A stretch of 64,000 nt of DNA from Pontederia crassipes (lineage: Eukaryota > Streptophyta > Magnoliopsida > Commelinales > Pontederiaceae), in the NCBI GenBank assembly GCA_030549335.1, contig CM060194.1, forward strand, positions 69,662,077 to 69,726,076. The letters are read 5' to 3'. The notes beneath the pieces are model-generated. The model was not told the DNA's origin, ran no database searches, and saw only the letters and a list, made by a program, of their open reading frames with translations. The position numbers and the translations under genes are program-made. Below are positions 1 to 11,481 of the stretch, one piece after another; the stretch's first letter is position 1; each line of letters opens with the position of its first letter.

Positions 1-357
1 GATATCTAGTGTGCCACTTTTCAACCATGGTAGTTTCAATATACTATGCATGCATCTGTACATAACTGGACCATCTATATTTATTGCGTGGGATGGTTAT
101 ATGAAGATCCATAGCACATTGTATGGACGGACGTCATTCGTCAATTTTACAAGATATGATTTAGTGATATCTCATGGATGCACACATGAAGAGGGAAATA
201 GTCAAACAGATTTACACAAACTAGAAAATTTTGAAGCTTTGATAGGGAAGAAAAAAGGTGATATGCCATTAGGATAAACAGTATATGCTCCACTTTTTTT
301 TTTTTTGCACCAAGCTAGAATTTGCACTTGAATGGTGGAAATGAAAATGTTGCTAAC
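1..357 (-). other. Intron 1 (partial) of HSD-like gene 1
   Basis: This stretch follows the exon 1 donor (GAG|GTTAGC on the minus strand) and shows no exon of the SDR family. It holds a T-rich run near 294-306. Exon 2, if present, lies beyond the left edge. Open frames here are short and do not resemble proteins. Confidence 0.7.
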
Positions 358-543
358 CTCGCCGATGCCAGAGGAAGCACCAGTTATGAGAACCACCTTT
401 CCTTTCATGCGCTCCTTGGAGAAGGGCCTGATGAATATCCATGCTACTAATCTCACCAGCAGGGAAACAGGCAGATAGACCAACAGAAACACAGCAATGG
501 CGACATGCATCACAATGCTCAGAAAGCTGTTCATAGAGTCCAT
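358..543 (-). CDS. 11-beta-hydroxysteroid dehydrogenase-like SDR, exon 1 only (runs off the left edge)
   Basis: Sixty-two codons starting at the ATG at 543-541 and ending at a GT donor after 358. The N-terminus has one hydrophobic segment (about residues 8-36), as in membrane- or oil-body-anchored plant HSD/steroleosin proteins. It is followed by the Rossmann cofactor motif TGASSGIG at about residues 54-61. The family reduces or oxidises hydroxyl/keto groups of sterol-like substrates with NAD(P)(H). Exon 1 has exactly the same length, phase and motif position as exon 1 of the paralogue at 15033-15218, so the two are tandem duplicates. The catalytic Ser/Tyr/Lys exons lie outside the window, so intactness cannot be judged. 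Family call is firm; substrate unknown. Confidence 0.85.
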
Positions 544-611
544 CTGATCTGATCTTAGCTATTCTAGTTCTTTGTGGGATGACAGATGACTGATGTCCAC
601 TTACGTATACT

Positions 612-622
612 GATATATATAG
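612..622 (-). promoter_or_regulatory. Candidate TATA box of HSD-like gene 1
   Basis: On the minus strand a TATATATA stretch lies about 70-80 bases upstream of the ATG at 543. That leaves room for a start site and a leader of about 40 bases. It is the only TATA-like run close to this ATG. Position and composition are the only evidence. Confidence 0.45.
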
Positions 623-669
623 AGCTATTAGAGGTTTAACTAATATTTCAAGGAACTTGCTGCGCCAGA

Positions 670-1283
670 AATGAATAATATCATGCATGCATGGACTGTT
701 AAATGGATCAACAACCATTCGGTCGTAAGATCTCCTTCGTATATTTGTGTGCCCACTGTACAGCGCGGATATTAGAGGATTATATGGATCCTGCTGTTCC
801 AGCATTAATGAACCATTTCATGCATGCGGACTGGTAAGTATACAAAGCCGTATGTACCGGTGGATCTATGAGCACTTTACGAGCCAACCTTTCTCTCTTG
901 TGCCTTGAGAGTCATGGCGGACAATTACTCGAGATCTTGATCAAAGTATGAAGTTTGATACGTCGTAATTAATATGACACTGTACATGTGAAAGGGATGT
1001 TTGAACAACCTGTTCCGTGTGCATGAACGTTGTTGCTAAGTGGATCTCTCTGTCTAATATGCATATGCATGGCCTGACGGACAAAAACTTGATTGAGCTT
1101 TGAAACTCAGCACATCAATATTTATCTCAACTAAATGTCTCTCCATTTTGAGGCATATTCTACTGTTACAGAAATGAAGAATCAGATCAACAGTGACTTA
1201 ATTATTAGTTATTTGGCAGTGAGCCAGTGACAGAATCGTGGGACTAAAGTTTCTGAAAATGCCGAGAGAGTATCTTGAGTACT
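670..1283 (-). repeat. HSD upstream region, copy A (homologous to 13730-14175)
   Basis: No gene here. Several blocks match, in the same order and orientation, the interior of intron 1 of the second HSD gene. Examples are ATGGATCAACAACCAT near 702 and 13744, a TTGATTGAGCTT block near 1090 and 13988, a CTCCATTTT block near 1141 and 14065, and GGCAGTGAGC near 1216 and 14131. Between blocks there are indels and many substitutions, so the duplication is old. In gene 1 this DNA lies directly upstream of exon 1 and would include the promoter. The copia element inserted at its right edge. Confidence 0.7.
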
Positions 1284-1288
1284 TGCAC

Positions 1289-1923
1289 CGTTGGAAAAAA
1301 ATGTTAAATTGATAGTTGCGAAATTATTTTTTTTAATATGCATAATAATAATGAGATGATGATAATAATATAGCGGAATTAAATCAGATCAAAGACGCAG
1401 AGAATTAACGTGAAAAACTTCTCGACGTGAGAGAAAAAATCACGGGAGCAAGCAGATCTTTCACTATAAAATAATAGTATGTTACAAAATTTGTTCTTTG
1501 AACTACGCAGAGGAATACAATAATAATATCAAGAATCAATCTTGGATGCCACATAATAAAAGTCTCTCGGAACTGAGGATAGAAATCAGAACGATCTCAC
1601 TGGAATATAAGGAATAGATGAGAAAGCTATTGAGAAATAATGCCTGAAGTTTCGTTAAAAACGAATGAGTGCTCGTTCCCAAATCGAACCCCGAAATTCT
1701 CTTCTCTCTCATCTCTTTTTCTCTCCTCTCGGTGGCTGTACAGCTCGCTGCCGCGCTCTGATCTCAAGACGTCTGCACATCAATTTTTATAGCATAAAAT
1801 TGACTTCATCTCGGTCTTGGTTTGCACCTTTGACTCCGATTGGTTTTCCAAACCAATTCGATTTTTTCCTTTTCTTTTCTTACTACTAATCAATGTCAGA
1901 TTCGCATATTAAGAAATCCAACA
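1289..1923 (-). repeat. 3' LTR of the copia element
   Basis: About 635 bp, aligning along its length with 5973-6599. On the plus strand it starts CGTTGG where the other LTR starts TGTTGG, so the terminal TG has mutated. It ends CCAACA. Scattered substitutions and small indels separate the LTRs, so the insertion is not recent. Confidence 0.9.
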
Positions 1924-1937
1924 AACTCCCTCTTCTT
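1924..1937 (-). promoter_or_regulatory. Polypurine tract of the copia element
   Basis: The minus strand reads AAGAAGAGGGAGTT immediately inside the 3' LTR. This is the expected place for second-strand priming. Confidence 0.75.
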
Positions 1938-1939
1938 GT

Positions 1940-2725
1940 TTATGCGAAGGAATCCACCAAGCCTATATGCTCCAGGCAGAACTTGATCTTCTCTTTCGGT
2001 AGAGGCTTCATCATCATATCTGTCATATTCCTGTCAGTATGGATCTTGCGAAGAAAGAATTTCTTCTTCTTCATTTCGTCACGAATCCAATGATACCGTA
2101 CATCAATATGCTTTGACTTAGAGTGGAAACTAGAATGCTTACTCAAATGTATCGCACTCTGATTATCACAGTGGATAATATACTTCTTATACATCAAATC
2201 TAAGTCCCTCAAAAACTGTCTCATCCACAAAATTTCCTTGTCTGCTTCAGTAGCTGCAATATATTCTGCTTTAGTCATTGATAGTGCAATACACTTCTGT
2301 AACTTGGATTGCCATGAGACTGCTGCTCCTGCGAATGTCATCAAGTAACCAAAAGTTGACTTTCGACTATCAATGTCTCCTGCCATGTCAGAGTCAGTAA
2401 ATCATTCTAACACTAGCTCAGCATTTCTGAAACATAAGCATATCTTAGACGTGCCTCGAAGATATCTGAGAATTTACTTGACTGCATCCCAATGCTTTCT
2501 ATCAGAATTTGATAGGAATCGACTCATCACACCAACTGCATATGCTATGTTTGACCTTGTGCAAACCATTACATATATCAAACTACCAACTACAGATGCG
2601 TATGGGACGTTCTTCATTTTCTGCTTCTCGATTGTGCTCCTCGGACACTGATTAGAACTCAACTTGAAGTGACCTGCAAGTGACGATGTAACTGCCTTTG
2701 TGTTCTTCATGTTGAACCTCCCCAA
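1940..2725 (-). pseudogene. Copia RNase H region (broken)
   Basis: Two open segments (2474-2725 and 1940-2386) encode the copia-type RNase H that removes RNA template during reverse transcription. The first contains the connecting region ending with GVMSRFLSNSD. The second has AGDIDSRKSTFGYLMTFAGAAVSW-like residues and CDNQSAIHLSK, followed by KSKHIDVRYHWIRD. The frame is interrupted between the segments, so no intact domain is made. Confidence 0.85.
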
Positions 2726-2767
2726 GACTTTATCAATGTACGTTTCTTGGGATAACCATAGCTTGCA

Positions 2768-3508
2768 CTACTCTCGGTCATGAGTGATCCTCATGTCGAG
2801 AATATTCTTTGTTGCGCCTAGGTCTTTCATGGAAAAGCATTGACTCAGCTCCTGCTTTAATTTGTCAATCTTGCTTTTATCCTGACCTACAATAAGCATG
2901 TCATCAACATATAACAATAGGATAATAAAATTATCATGTGAAAAATATTTCACAAAGACACAATGATATGATTTGGTCTTATTGTAACATTGCTGCGTCA
3001 TGAATGACTCAAACTTCTTGTACCACTGATAAGGTGCATGTTTGAGTCCATACAAGCTTTTCTGCAATTTACACACTATGTTTTCTTTTTCTTTCTCTTG
3101 GAAACCCTTTGATTGTTCCATATAAATCTCTTCTTCCAAGTCACCATGGAGAAAAGTTATCTTTTTCAGGTCTTTGATAACAGCTAATCCAAGAACCACT
3201 CGAATTGATGACATTTTGACCACTAGTGAGAATATGTCATCAAAATCAATTCTTTTCTTCTGACTAAACCCTTTGACAACTAATCTTGTCTTATATCTTG
3301 GGTGTGGATTATTCTCTTCACTCTTCAGTCGAAACACCCACTTGTTCTTGAGTGCCCTCTTCTCTTTAGGAAGCTTCACTAGTTTGTAAGTGTTGTTCTC
3401 ATACAAAGATTGTATCTCATTATGCATGGCTTTCATCCACTCATTCTTTTGCTCATGTGACAAGTCTTCTTGATAACACACTGGTTCTCCTCCTTCGGTT
3501 AATAACAC
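2768..3508 (-). pseudogene. Copia reverse transcriptase domain (RVT_2)
   Basis: A 246-codon open segment covers most of the copia reverse transcriptase. It has the entry motif around WMKAMHNEIQSL, then NKWVFRLKSE, LHGDLEEEIYMEQ (the usual LHGDLEE motif) and the catalytic LLLYVDDMLIVG. It ends with the QCFSMKDLG region. A frame break at about 3508-3513 cuts it off from the upstream integrase part, and another separates it from RNase H. The catalytic aspartates are still present, but the polyprotein is broken. Confidence 0.9.
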
Positions 3509-3512
3509 GTAC

Positions 3513-4577
3513 TCAGTCGAGGAGTACCGCTTTGACTCTTGTTTTCGATCTTCTCAATTGAGACTCTTGCATTAGTGCATCATGCTCGACATGTGGCTCA
3601 TCATCACTGTCTTGACTATCCGAAGGTATATCTGAATTATATGAGTTGCTCTCACTATTACTGTCATCTTGATCAACTTCTGGAATAATGTCATCTTTTG
3701 TCGGTGTGTCAACTGAACTCGGTTCAGCTAGATAATCAATTAAGCTAGTTGGCTCTTTGTCCTTCGACAGATCTTCAATTGTTTGGTGTACCATGAACAC
3801 GACATCTTTGCTTCTGATAACCTTCCAGTTAACAGGATCCCAAAGTCTGTAGCCAAATTTTTCACCTCTATATCCGAGGAAGACACATTCTTTTGATTTG
3901 CTATCGAACACAAGCTTTGACCTCTCATCACTAGGAATGTGAACAAAGGCTCTACAGCCGAACACTCTGAGATGCTTATATGAAACATCCTTCCCGGACT
4001 AGACTTTCAGAGGTATGTCACCATACAGAGGTACTGATAGTGAGTGGTTAATCAGTTCAACTGCAGTCATCATTGCTTCACCCCAAAATTCCTTCGATAG
4101 CTTGGCATTTAGAAGCATACATTTGACACGTTCCTCTATTATTCTGTTCATCCTCTCAGCAACACCATTTTGCTGAGTAGTCTTGGGAACTGTCTTCTCA
4201 AGCTTGATGCCATAGGTGTTGCAGTATTCTTCAAAAGGTCCTCTGTATTCGCCATCATTGTCTGTCTGAATACACTTGAGCTTCTTGCTAGTTTCTCTTT
4301 CGACTTTGGCATGAAACTTCTTGAACTCTGTTAACACCTGATTTTTGTATGCTATAGAAAAAGCCCAGACTTTTCTAGAATGATCATTAATAAATGTAAC
4401 AAAATAAAGAGCACCACCTAAAGTTTTATCCTTCATATAGCAGACATCAGTATGCACCAAATCAAGTACATGCAAACTTCTAGATGAAGAAGTTCTATTA
4501 AATGTAACTCTAGTATGCTTACCAGTCAAACAATGAACACACACGTCAAGTGAAGTGTCTTTCATACCTAGTAGCAA
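3513..4577 (-). pseudogene. Copia integrase with pre-integrase region and linker (broken)
   Basis: Two open segments (3999-4577 and 3513-3965). The upstream one holds the core with the acidic triad in context: LDLVHTDV, then CIQTDNDGEY, then QQNGVAERMNR. The downstream one begins MFGCRAFVHIPSDERSKL and carries the usual VFLGYRGEKFGYRLWDP C-terminal region, followed by an acidic linker. A stop and frameshift near 3966-3998 separate them. The domain would insert the cDNA copy into the genome; here it cannot be made whole. Confidence 0.88.
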
Positions 4578-4760
4578 ATTTTGTTGAGTTAATATCTGAA
4601 GTCCTTTCTCACCTATGTGACCAAGCCGCTTGTGCTATAACTCAGAGGATGGCATCTCTTGAGTCACGTTTATCTCCTTGGTGCAGTGTTGTGTTTTAGT
4701 CTTGTAGAGTGTACCATCTTTGTTTCCTTTCGTCAGTAGGAGTGGACCTCGCTTGAGTTT

Positions 4761-5048
4761 TCACACTTCCCCTTTGAAGTTGTTCTTATAGTCGTCGTCG
4801 TCTAATTTTCCAACTGAAATTAGGTTAAGACGGATCTCTGGTGCATGCCTCACATCTTTGAGCACAATTTTGCATTCTGTATTGGTCTTCAACTGAATGT
4901 CTCCGACGTTAGCAATTTGAGACTCCGACTTATTCTCCATCTTTACTGACCCAAATGCTTCATCTTTATATGTTGAGAATACATCTTTATGAGGGGTAAT
5001 ATGAAACGAAGCTGCAATGTCTAAAGTCCAAACTAAATCTTGACTCAC
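4761..5048 (-). pseudogene. Copia aspartic protease region with damaged active site
   Basis: The segment reads LVWTLDIAASFHITPH, where copia proteases normally have D-S-G-A at the catalytic aspartate. The aspartate is present but the following Ser-Gly is Ile-Ala, which should abolish activity. The rest (VKMENKSESQIANVGDIQLKT, then DVRHAPEIRLNLISVGKLD) matches the protease-to-integrase region. The frame is closed by stops on both sides. Confidence 0.82.
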
Positions 5049-5099
5049 AACATTGACACCATCTTCTTTCTCTTCTTGAGTAAGAAAGTATACATAATC

Positions 5100-5936
5100 T
5101 CATGTAGCCACTGCAACGTTATTTTCACCACTGTCCTTTTCTTTTTTAGCATCTTCAGATCCTTCATGTGACTGATCACGCTTTAATTTTCTGCACTCCT
5201 TCTTGAAGTGTCCTAGCTTGCCACAATGATGACAGGTGACTTCTTTCATGGATTTCGACTTGCCTCTTGATCTTGATCTATCGTGGCTGTGAGAGTTTCT
5301 CTGTTTGTTTCTCCCACAATCTTTCACGATGAATGTCTCTGATTTGTTGTCGAGATTCTACTCTTGCCTTCTCGTTTCTTCATTAAACAAATTATCCTTG
5401 ATAATTTCTAAATATAGTTGTCCACCTAGAGCATAGTTGTTCAGAGAGATAACGAACGTTTCCCAACTATCAAGTAATGAGCTCAGTAGTAGTAGTAGTG
5501 GTTGGATCTTATCTTCAAACACGATCTTTACTAAGGACAATTTGTTAATTAATTCCTGAAAATTGCCAAGATGTTCTACAACAGAGTGATCATCCTTGTA
5601 CTTCATGTTAACAAGTTTCTTCATCAACAACACTTTATTCTGCGATGATTTGCGTTCATACATTTCTTATAATTTTTTCACCCTTCGTCGGGTTCATCGA
5701 TATTTGCGATATGATGAAACATCTTGTCGTCGACCCATTGTCGAATTTGTGCGACTGTCTTGATCTTAATCCTCCCCCACTTTTTATCATCCATGTCCTC
5801 GGGCTTTGCAGCATCACCTTCGATTGGATCATAAAGATCTCTGCAATTTAAGTAATCCGATCATCCGAGGCTTCTAGATAGAATAATTTATTCCTGTGAG
5901 CACAGGCGTCCGACTGGGGGCATTATTGTCTTCCAT
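5100..5936 (-). pseudogene. Copia gag with zinc knuckle (broken)
   Basis: A start at 5936-5934 (MEDNNAPSR) is followed soon by in-frame stops. Open segments at 5358-5663 and 5100-5327 show the capsid-like UBN2 region (NMKYKDDHSVVEHLGNFQEL) and the nucleocapsid zinc knuckle CHHCGKLGHFKKEC, after an Arg/Ser/Lys-rich stretch. Gag would package the element RNA. Stops and frame changes show it is dead. Confidence 0.85.
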
Positions 5937-5959
5937 TATAATGTGCACTTTCTGACCAA

Positions 5960-5971
5960 GCTCTGATACCA
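5960..5971 (-). promoter_or_regulatory. Primer-binding site (initiator tRNA-Met) of the copia element
   Basis: The minus strand reads TGGTATCAGAGC, one base away from the 5' LTR. This is the standard complement of the plant initiator tRNA-Met 3' end. Confidence 0.9.
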
Positions 5972-5972
5972 C

Positions 5973-6599
5973 TGTTGGAAAAAAAGGCTGAACAGATAAT
6001 TATAGAATTATCTTTTTTTTCCCTTTTAATGCGCACAATAATAATGAGGTGATGACAATAATATAGCAGAATTAAATCAGATCAAAGACGTAGAGAATTA
6101 ATGTGAAAAACCTCTCGACGTGAGAGGAAAAACTACGGGAGCAAGCAGATCTTCCACTACGAAATAATAATATGTTACAAAATTTCATCTCTGAACTACG
6201 CAGAGAAATATAATAATAATCTCAAAAATTAATTTTGAATGCCACAGAATAAAAGTCTCTCAGAACTGAGGATAAAAGCTAGAACGATCTCTTCGGAATA
6301 TAAGGAATAGATGAGAAGACTGCTGAGAAATAATGTCTGAAATTTCGTTAAGAACTTATAAGTGCTTGTTCTCATATTGAATCCCAAAATTCTCTTTTCT
6401 CTTCTCTCTTTTTCTCTCTCCTCTCGATGGCTGTACGGCTCGTTGTCGCGCTCTCAAGACGTCTGCACATCAATTATTATAGCATAAAAATTAACTTCAT
6501 ATCGATCTTGGCACCTTTGACTCGGATTGTTTTCCAAACCAATTCTAATCTTTTCTTACTGATAATCAATGTCGGATTCGCATATCAAGAAGTTCCACA
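5973..6599 (-). repeat. 5' LTR of the copia element
   Basis: About 627 bp, TGTTGG...CCACA on the plus strand. It aligns with 1289-1923 throughout, including the CTCGACGTGAGAG and GGGAGCAAGCAGATCTT blocks. Confidence 0.9.
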
Positions 6600-6604
6600 T
6601 GCAC

Positions 6605-7134
6605 TATATATTTTCCATTCTTATGTATTTGCGAAAGAGAAATAATTATGACAAATTCATGCTTTTGTTCTTAGGGAGGGTTCTACTCCAGAAAACAAAC
6701 TGATACATGGACATTAACCAACCAATTACTTTCTAATTAAGCAATCGAAATCTTGTTTTAAATTCGTTTAAGTATGAGCGCTTTTATTTGAAAAAAAAAT
6801 GAGATATTCGTAGAATATTCATATTCTTTATTAAAAGAATAATATCTTTTTGAAGTGCTAATACGGATATTCACAAATACCGCATATTGTGCATGATTGC
6901 ACTCAACGTCAACGTTTTATTTCGAGGATTGTATCATACATCTGGAATTTCAATTACCACGTTTTGATAAGGTGCCATGCCTTTGCAAAAATAATATTGG
7001 AGAAAATAATGTAGACACCTAGGAATGCTGTGTGGTCAATTTTCTTAATTGCCAAATACAATATTATTTATCTGAAATTTATCTTTTTCTAAACACGCAC
7101 AAATGATAACATTATTATCGGTTATAAGGTGTTG
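6605..7134. other. AT-rich spacer between two LTR elements
   Basis: No gene, RNA or clear repeat structure seen. The only open frames are short. Confidence 0.6.
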
Positions 7135-7138
7135 CACG

Positions 7139-7807
7139 TGTCACGGGGTCATTCTCGGATACTAGATCACGTGCGACGACTAGGCGGATAGGCACCTAGC
7201 CAAGTCTATTTTGAGTTTGCAGCGAAAGTTTTATGTTCGAGACGACTATGCCGAGAGTCGCTCTTATAGGCATTCAATCACGGACATGACTGGAGTGTTG
7301 GACTACTCGTCATGGGACCGTGGCATTGACACATTGCGGCATCAATGCAGGTGCTTGGACGCTTAAAGTCCGAAGGGACGACGAAGGAACCACGGGACGC
7401 CACGAAGGGACATCGATGTGGGTTGCCACCCCACGCTCAAGGCCATGACACTAGAATTAAAGAAAATCTTACTTGTATTAAATATGATGAAACATAACAT
7501 ATAATTGGGCCTCGGAAGGCACCAGTGAACTCCTCCCAGTGTACCGTAGGTATAGAAGTCTTATTACATATTGAAGATGCAAAAGACGTACCCTATAGGA
7601 ATGTCAACTACTTGGTCATTCATAAGAACGGCCTTACAAGATAAATGCCCTAAGGGCGGATAACTTGGTACTTCGTAATATTACACAGTGCGGGGCGGCT
7701 GCATGTGTTCCATGATTTCGGCGCTGAGCGGTCGAGAGCTATAAGTTGAGCGGCACTAGTGCCGCGAGGCTTCACGCTTCATATCATTGGAAAACGCCCT
7801 GTGATAT
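7139..7807 (-). repeat. 3' LTR, minus-strand 4.3-kb element
   Basis: About 669 bp beginning TGTCACGGGG and ending TGTGATA (one change from TGTGACA). The first ten bases are inverted at the outer ends of the family's LTRs (CCCCGTGACA). It matches 10814-11481 with scattered substitutions. Confidence 0.9.
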
Positions 7808-7819
7808 TCTCCTCCACCA
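7808..7819 (-). promoter_or_regulatory. Polypurine tract, minus-strand 4.3-kb element
   Basis: The minus strand reads GGTGGAGGAGAA directly before the 3' LTR. Confidence 0.75.
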
Positions 7820-8269
7820 AAGTCGGCGACGCTCCCGACGTCATTGTTCGGGCTTCCTCGAGGTCTTCATCTTCATTCTTGAGTTCGCTTATCTCGTTCA
7901 ATTCTGCCTTCTTTGTCTTGACTTCGACTTCACCAGCATTACGCAATGCTAGGAATGCCCGCTCCTTGGGGTCTCGCTGAGGACTCCTCCCTCAGGCCTG
8001 CTTCGCTCGCTGATCCTTCGTCCAATCCGGGATCATCACTTGTGCAGCGCTAGTGGAGTCCGTCATGTGCGGTCTAACTTCATCAAGCAACTATCCGTCC
8101 ATCAAGTCTCTGTTGGCTTCACTTCTCTTCGACTTGCGCAGCGTCAACTTGTGTAGTTTGACTTCTTTGGGGGTGAAACAACTCTTATATGCATTCAGAA
8201 ATAGCGTGGATAAGTGTTGTCTCAGGGTCGTGCAGAACACAATGAAAAGTCTCGCCGTTCGACCTGCAT

Positions 8270-9060
8270 GACTTGACTCGATGCCTTCATGTTGCGGATG
8301 GCCGCAGCATAAGATCTCCCTTCCGTCGAATGCAAAGCACGGGACTATCTCACCCTCGATGATCGTTCTTGAATTTCGACAGCTTGAAACAGCACAAGCT
8401 CTTTGATGACGACATTTGCAACTTGTCTGTTTTGGGTGCATTGGATCGCTATGATGAGCGACAAGAGTCTTCCCACGAATGCTTTGGGACGCATCAGATC
8501 TCTTTGTGGGCTTGACTCAACGTCTCTATGTTACAAATGGTTGTAACATAGAGTCTTCCATACATCTGCCAAACGAAAAGCGCAGGACCACCTTCTCCTT
8601 GGTGATCACCTGATGTTTCGGCAGTCTTGAGGCTGGGCAAGGTTCTTTGATATAGCAATCCATGTCTTGTCCATTCTAAGTCACCATAATGGGCGACGAG
8701 AGTCTCCCCAAGTTCCCTTGTGGTTCAACTCACTATCCTCAAGTTGCAGATGGCTGCAACGTTGAGTCCTTCGTCCGTCGAGTATTGAGAGCAGCTCCAC
8801 ATTCCCCTTGGTGGATATGAGACATCTCGACGGTTTGCAGTGGACTAAGGTTCTTTGATATAACATTCCGTACATTGTCCACTCCCAGTCGCTATAGTGA
8901 GCGACGACGGGAGTCTCTCCACATGTGCATGTGGTTCGACTCGATTCTCCTGCTTCGATGGACGATCATTGTCTTTGGCATAAGTAGCTTCCTCTTTACG
9001 ACTTGAGCTTCTCTCCCCCACCATTGCTCTTGCCCAAAGGCTTTGGTAGCATGGCACTTG
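8270..9060 (-). repeat. Internal degenerate tandem repeats (210-235 bp units), minus-strand copy
   Basis: Recurrent blocks of the type CGACGA(C)GGGAGTCTCCCCAC, TTCTTTGATATAAC and GTTGCAAATG...TTGCAACGT are spaced about 210-235 bp apart. They correspond to the units seen at 44904-45600 in the other copy. In this copy the blocks are visible near 8465, 8690 and 8890. Open segments include 8681-8875 and 8845-9057, but none spans the array. Confidence 0.65.
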
Positions 9061-10799
9061 TCATGACTTGACAGCGACGACTAGTGAGCGGAGGTTGGGC
9101 GATCCTGTCGTTTCAACTCCTTCTTAGTCCATAGCTTATAACCCCTCTGCTTGAAGAGCATCAACATTGTGTCTTCATCCTCCTGAGAACACTGTAGGCG
9201 GAGCTCGGTGAATCCTTTCACTTTCTCCTTCAACATGCCCATCTGGCCGATGCTGAACAAAGCGATCTTGACCTCCAGTCCCAACTTATCAGGGCTTGCA
9301 TAATTGATGAGCTGTCACTTTCTCTGTCCCACGTCTCGATGGGATCTCTGTTTGTCACATTTCACATCGTCGCGATGGCAACGCCATCCGGAGTTTGTCA
9401 AATCTTACAGGGTTCTTGGGATATGCCTTCTTCCGATTCTGGGATCTCCTTTGAAGCTTAGGCAACACCTTTGGGGTATGGACGGGGCGAGATCGTTATG
9501 CTCGTTCACGAAGAGGATGCACCTTAGATGCTCGTTCGTCCGCAACTTGGACCAAGTAATGTCCTTGCGCTTATCGGCAGGGATCATGCGCCTTTGACAT
9601 ACTTGTCCACCGGGCGGCTGACCCTTGTGAAAGAATAGCCGTTCCGGGTCTTCAACGAACCATGAGGATGTTCGTGAAGATGCTCCACTTGGGTAAACGG
9701 ATTGCGGTTGGTGAACTCATGGCATGAGCTCCCAACGTCACCTCCATCTCCATTCGAAGGGACGACATCGTCAGTGTGTCCTTCGAAATATTTGGGTTGC
9801 GATCCGCTTCGATTGTTCGAGGCGTTGTCCGAGAGGAAAGGGCACTCCTACCTTCGGTTGGTAGCGGAACACTTGACAGCAGCATGCTAAGGTTCGCCGA
9901 TGCTCGACGCTCAGACCATTTGCCAAATTGATCGCTGAGTTGAGGCGTCGATTTGCGTTGGCATGTATCAGGTTCGTCCCACTCCTTGATGAATGACATC
10001 GCGCCGCTTGCGGGGCGACACTTGACGAGGCAGGCAAGGCTGACAGCTCATCCGCGAGTGTTTGCAAGTAATCAATGCTTTGCTCCATTCTTGAAAGTCA
10101 TCGTGGCGTGGCAGGCGATGCTGCGGCACGATAAGATGCTTGTGATTGATACTCCTTGGCCGAACGGATGATATTCCTTAGCCGAAAAAGGATCATGAAC
10201 CTTGTTGTTTGTCCTTGAGCCAACTTCTCCCGTGAAGCGATTGTGCACTCCACGTTGCATGACTGGGCATGCGATGCGACGTCACGAAATACCGAGCAGC
10301 GCCAGGTCGTCATAATAGTACATGACCGACAGTCCCTGAATGTGACACGGGTCCTCCGAGTTACACGACGCTCGTGTAAGCGATCTCATGGTATACTCGT
10401 GTATAAGCAGCGCAAGACCATCATGTGGAACATATGGCCACTCTTTGACGCAGCGCGACACTTCAAGATTCCCGACTGTATACTTGGAGTGGTTGATCTA
10501 CTCGGGTGAGCGACGCATGACCGTCCCGGTTATGCGGGGTGATCAATCCGTCATCATGATGCATGACAGACGTTTCTTGATACGACACGGGTGTATGAGG
10601 AACATGCTGCGGAGCACGACTGGGCATGCGACGAGGAAGCTTGCCATGCATTCCTCGTTGGCGTCCACGATCAAAGACCATGGTACCAGTGCACCTGGAC
10701 ATAATGGAATATTTGAGCGGAAGCACATTTCCTACGTCAGGGCACATTGCGACGACACAAGCGAGTCATCGTCGCTGGGTAATCCGAGCAGGAAGAACT

Positions 10800-10811
10800 G
10801 CTCTGATACCA
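10800..10811 (-). promoter_or_regulatory. Primer-binding site (tRNA-iMet), minus-strand 4.3-kb element
   Basis: The minus strand reads TGGTATCAGAGC, separated from the LTR at 10814 by two bases. Confidence 0.88.
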
Positions 10812-10813
10812 TT

Positions 10814-11481
10814 TGTCACGGGGTTATTCTCGGACACTAGACCACATGCGGTGACTATGCAGATAGGCACATAGCCAAGCCTGTTTTGAGTTTGCAGCGG
10901 AAGTTTTATGTTCGAGACGACAATGCCGAGAGTCGCTCTTATAAGCATTCAATCACGGACATGACTGGAGTGTTGGACTACTCGTCATGGGACCGTGGCA
11001 TTGGCACGTTGCGCCACCAATGCAGACGCTTTGGCGCTTAAAGTCCGAAGGGACGACGAAGGGACCATGGGACGCCACGAAGGGACACAGATGTGGGTTG
11101 CCATCCCACGCTCAAGGTCATGATGCTAGAATTAAAGAAAAACTTACTTGCATTAAATATGATGAATTATAACATACAATTGGGCATCGGAAGACACTAG
11201 TGAACTCTTCTCAATGTATCGTAGGTATAGAAGTCTTATTACATATTGAAGATGTAAAAGACGTATCCTACGGAAATGTCAACTACTTGGCCATTCATAA
11301 GAATGGCCTTATAAGATAAATGCCCTAAGGGCGGATAACTTGGTACTCTGTAATATTACGCAGTGCGGGGCGGCTGCATGTGTTACATGATTTCGGCGCT
11401 GAGCGACCGAGAGCTATAAGTTGAACGGCACTGGTGTCGCGAGGTTTCACGCTTTGTGTCACGGGAAAACGCCTCGTGACA
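10814..11481 (-). repeat. 5' LTR, minus-strand 4.3-kb element
   Basis: About 668 bp, TGTCACGGGG...CTCGTGACA, matching 7139-7807 and the LTRs at 42355-43021 and 46020-46681 (inverted). Confidence 0.9.

Larger units (their letters stand above)
1284..6604 (-). mobile_element. Degenerate Ty1/copia LTR retrotransposon with 5-bp target duplication
   Basis: A structurally complete element on the minus strand. The two LTRs (1289-1923 and 5973-6599) flank a gag-protease-integrase-reverse transcriptase-RNase H series, the copia order. The 5-bp duplication TGCAC lies at 1284-1288 and 6600-6604. A primer-binding site complementary to initiator tRNA-Met (TGGTATCAGAGC on the minus strand) is at 5960-5971, next to the 5' LTR. 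A purine-rich tract is at 1924-1937, next to the 3' LTR. The coding region is broken by stops and frameshifts, so the copy cannot be autonomous. It inserted between the two HSD paralogues. Confidence 0.93.

Noticed and set aside
202..357. Extension of HSD gene 1 exon 1 beyond the cofactor motif
   Set aside because: The translation after GIGE does not resemble the family, and a GT donor lies exactly at the position used in the paralogue.
10388..10840. Open frame of 150 codons on the plus strand within the 4.3-kb element
   Set aside because: It is antisense to the element and runs into the primer site and LTR. Open frames occur on both strands here because stops are rare in GC-rich DNA.
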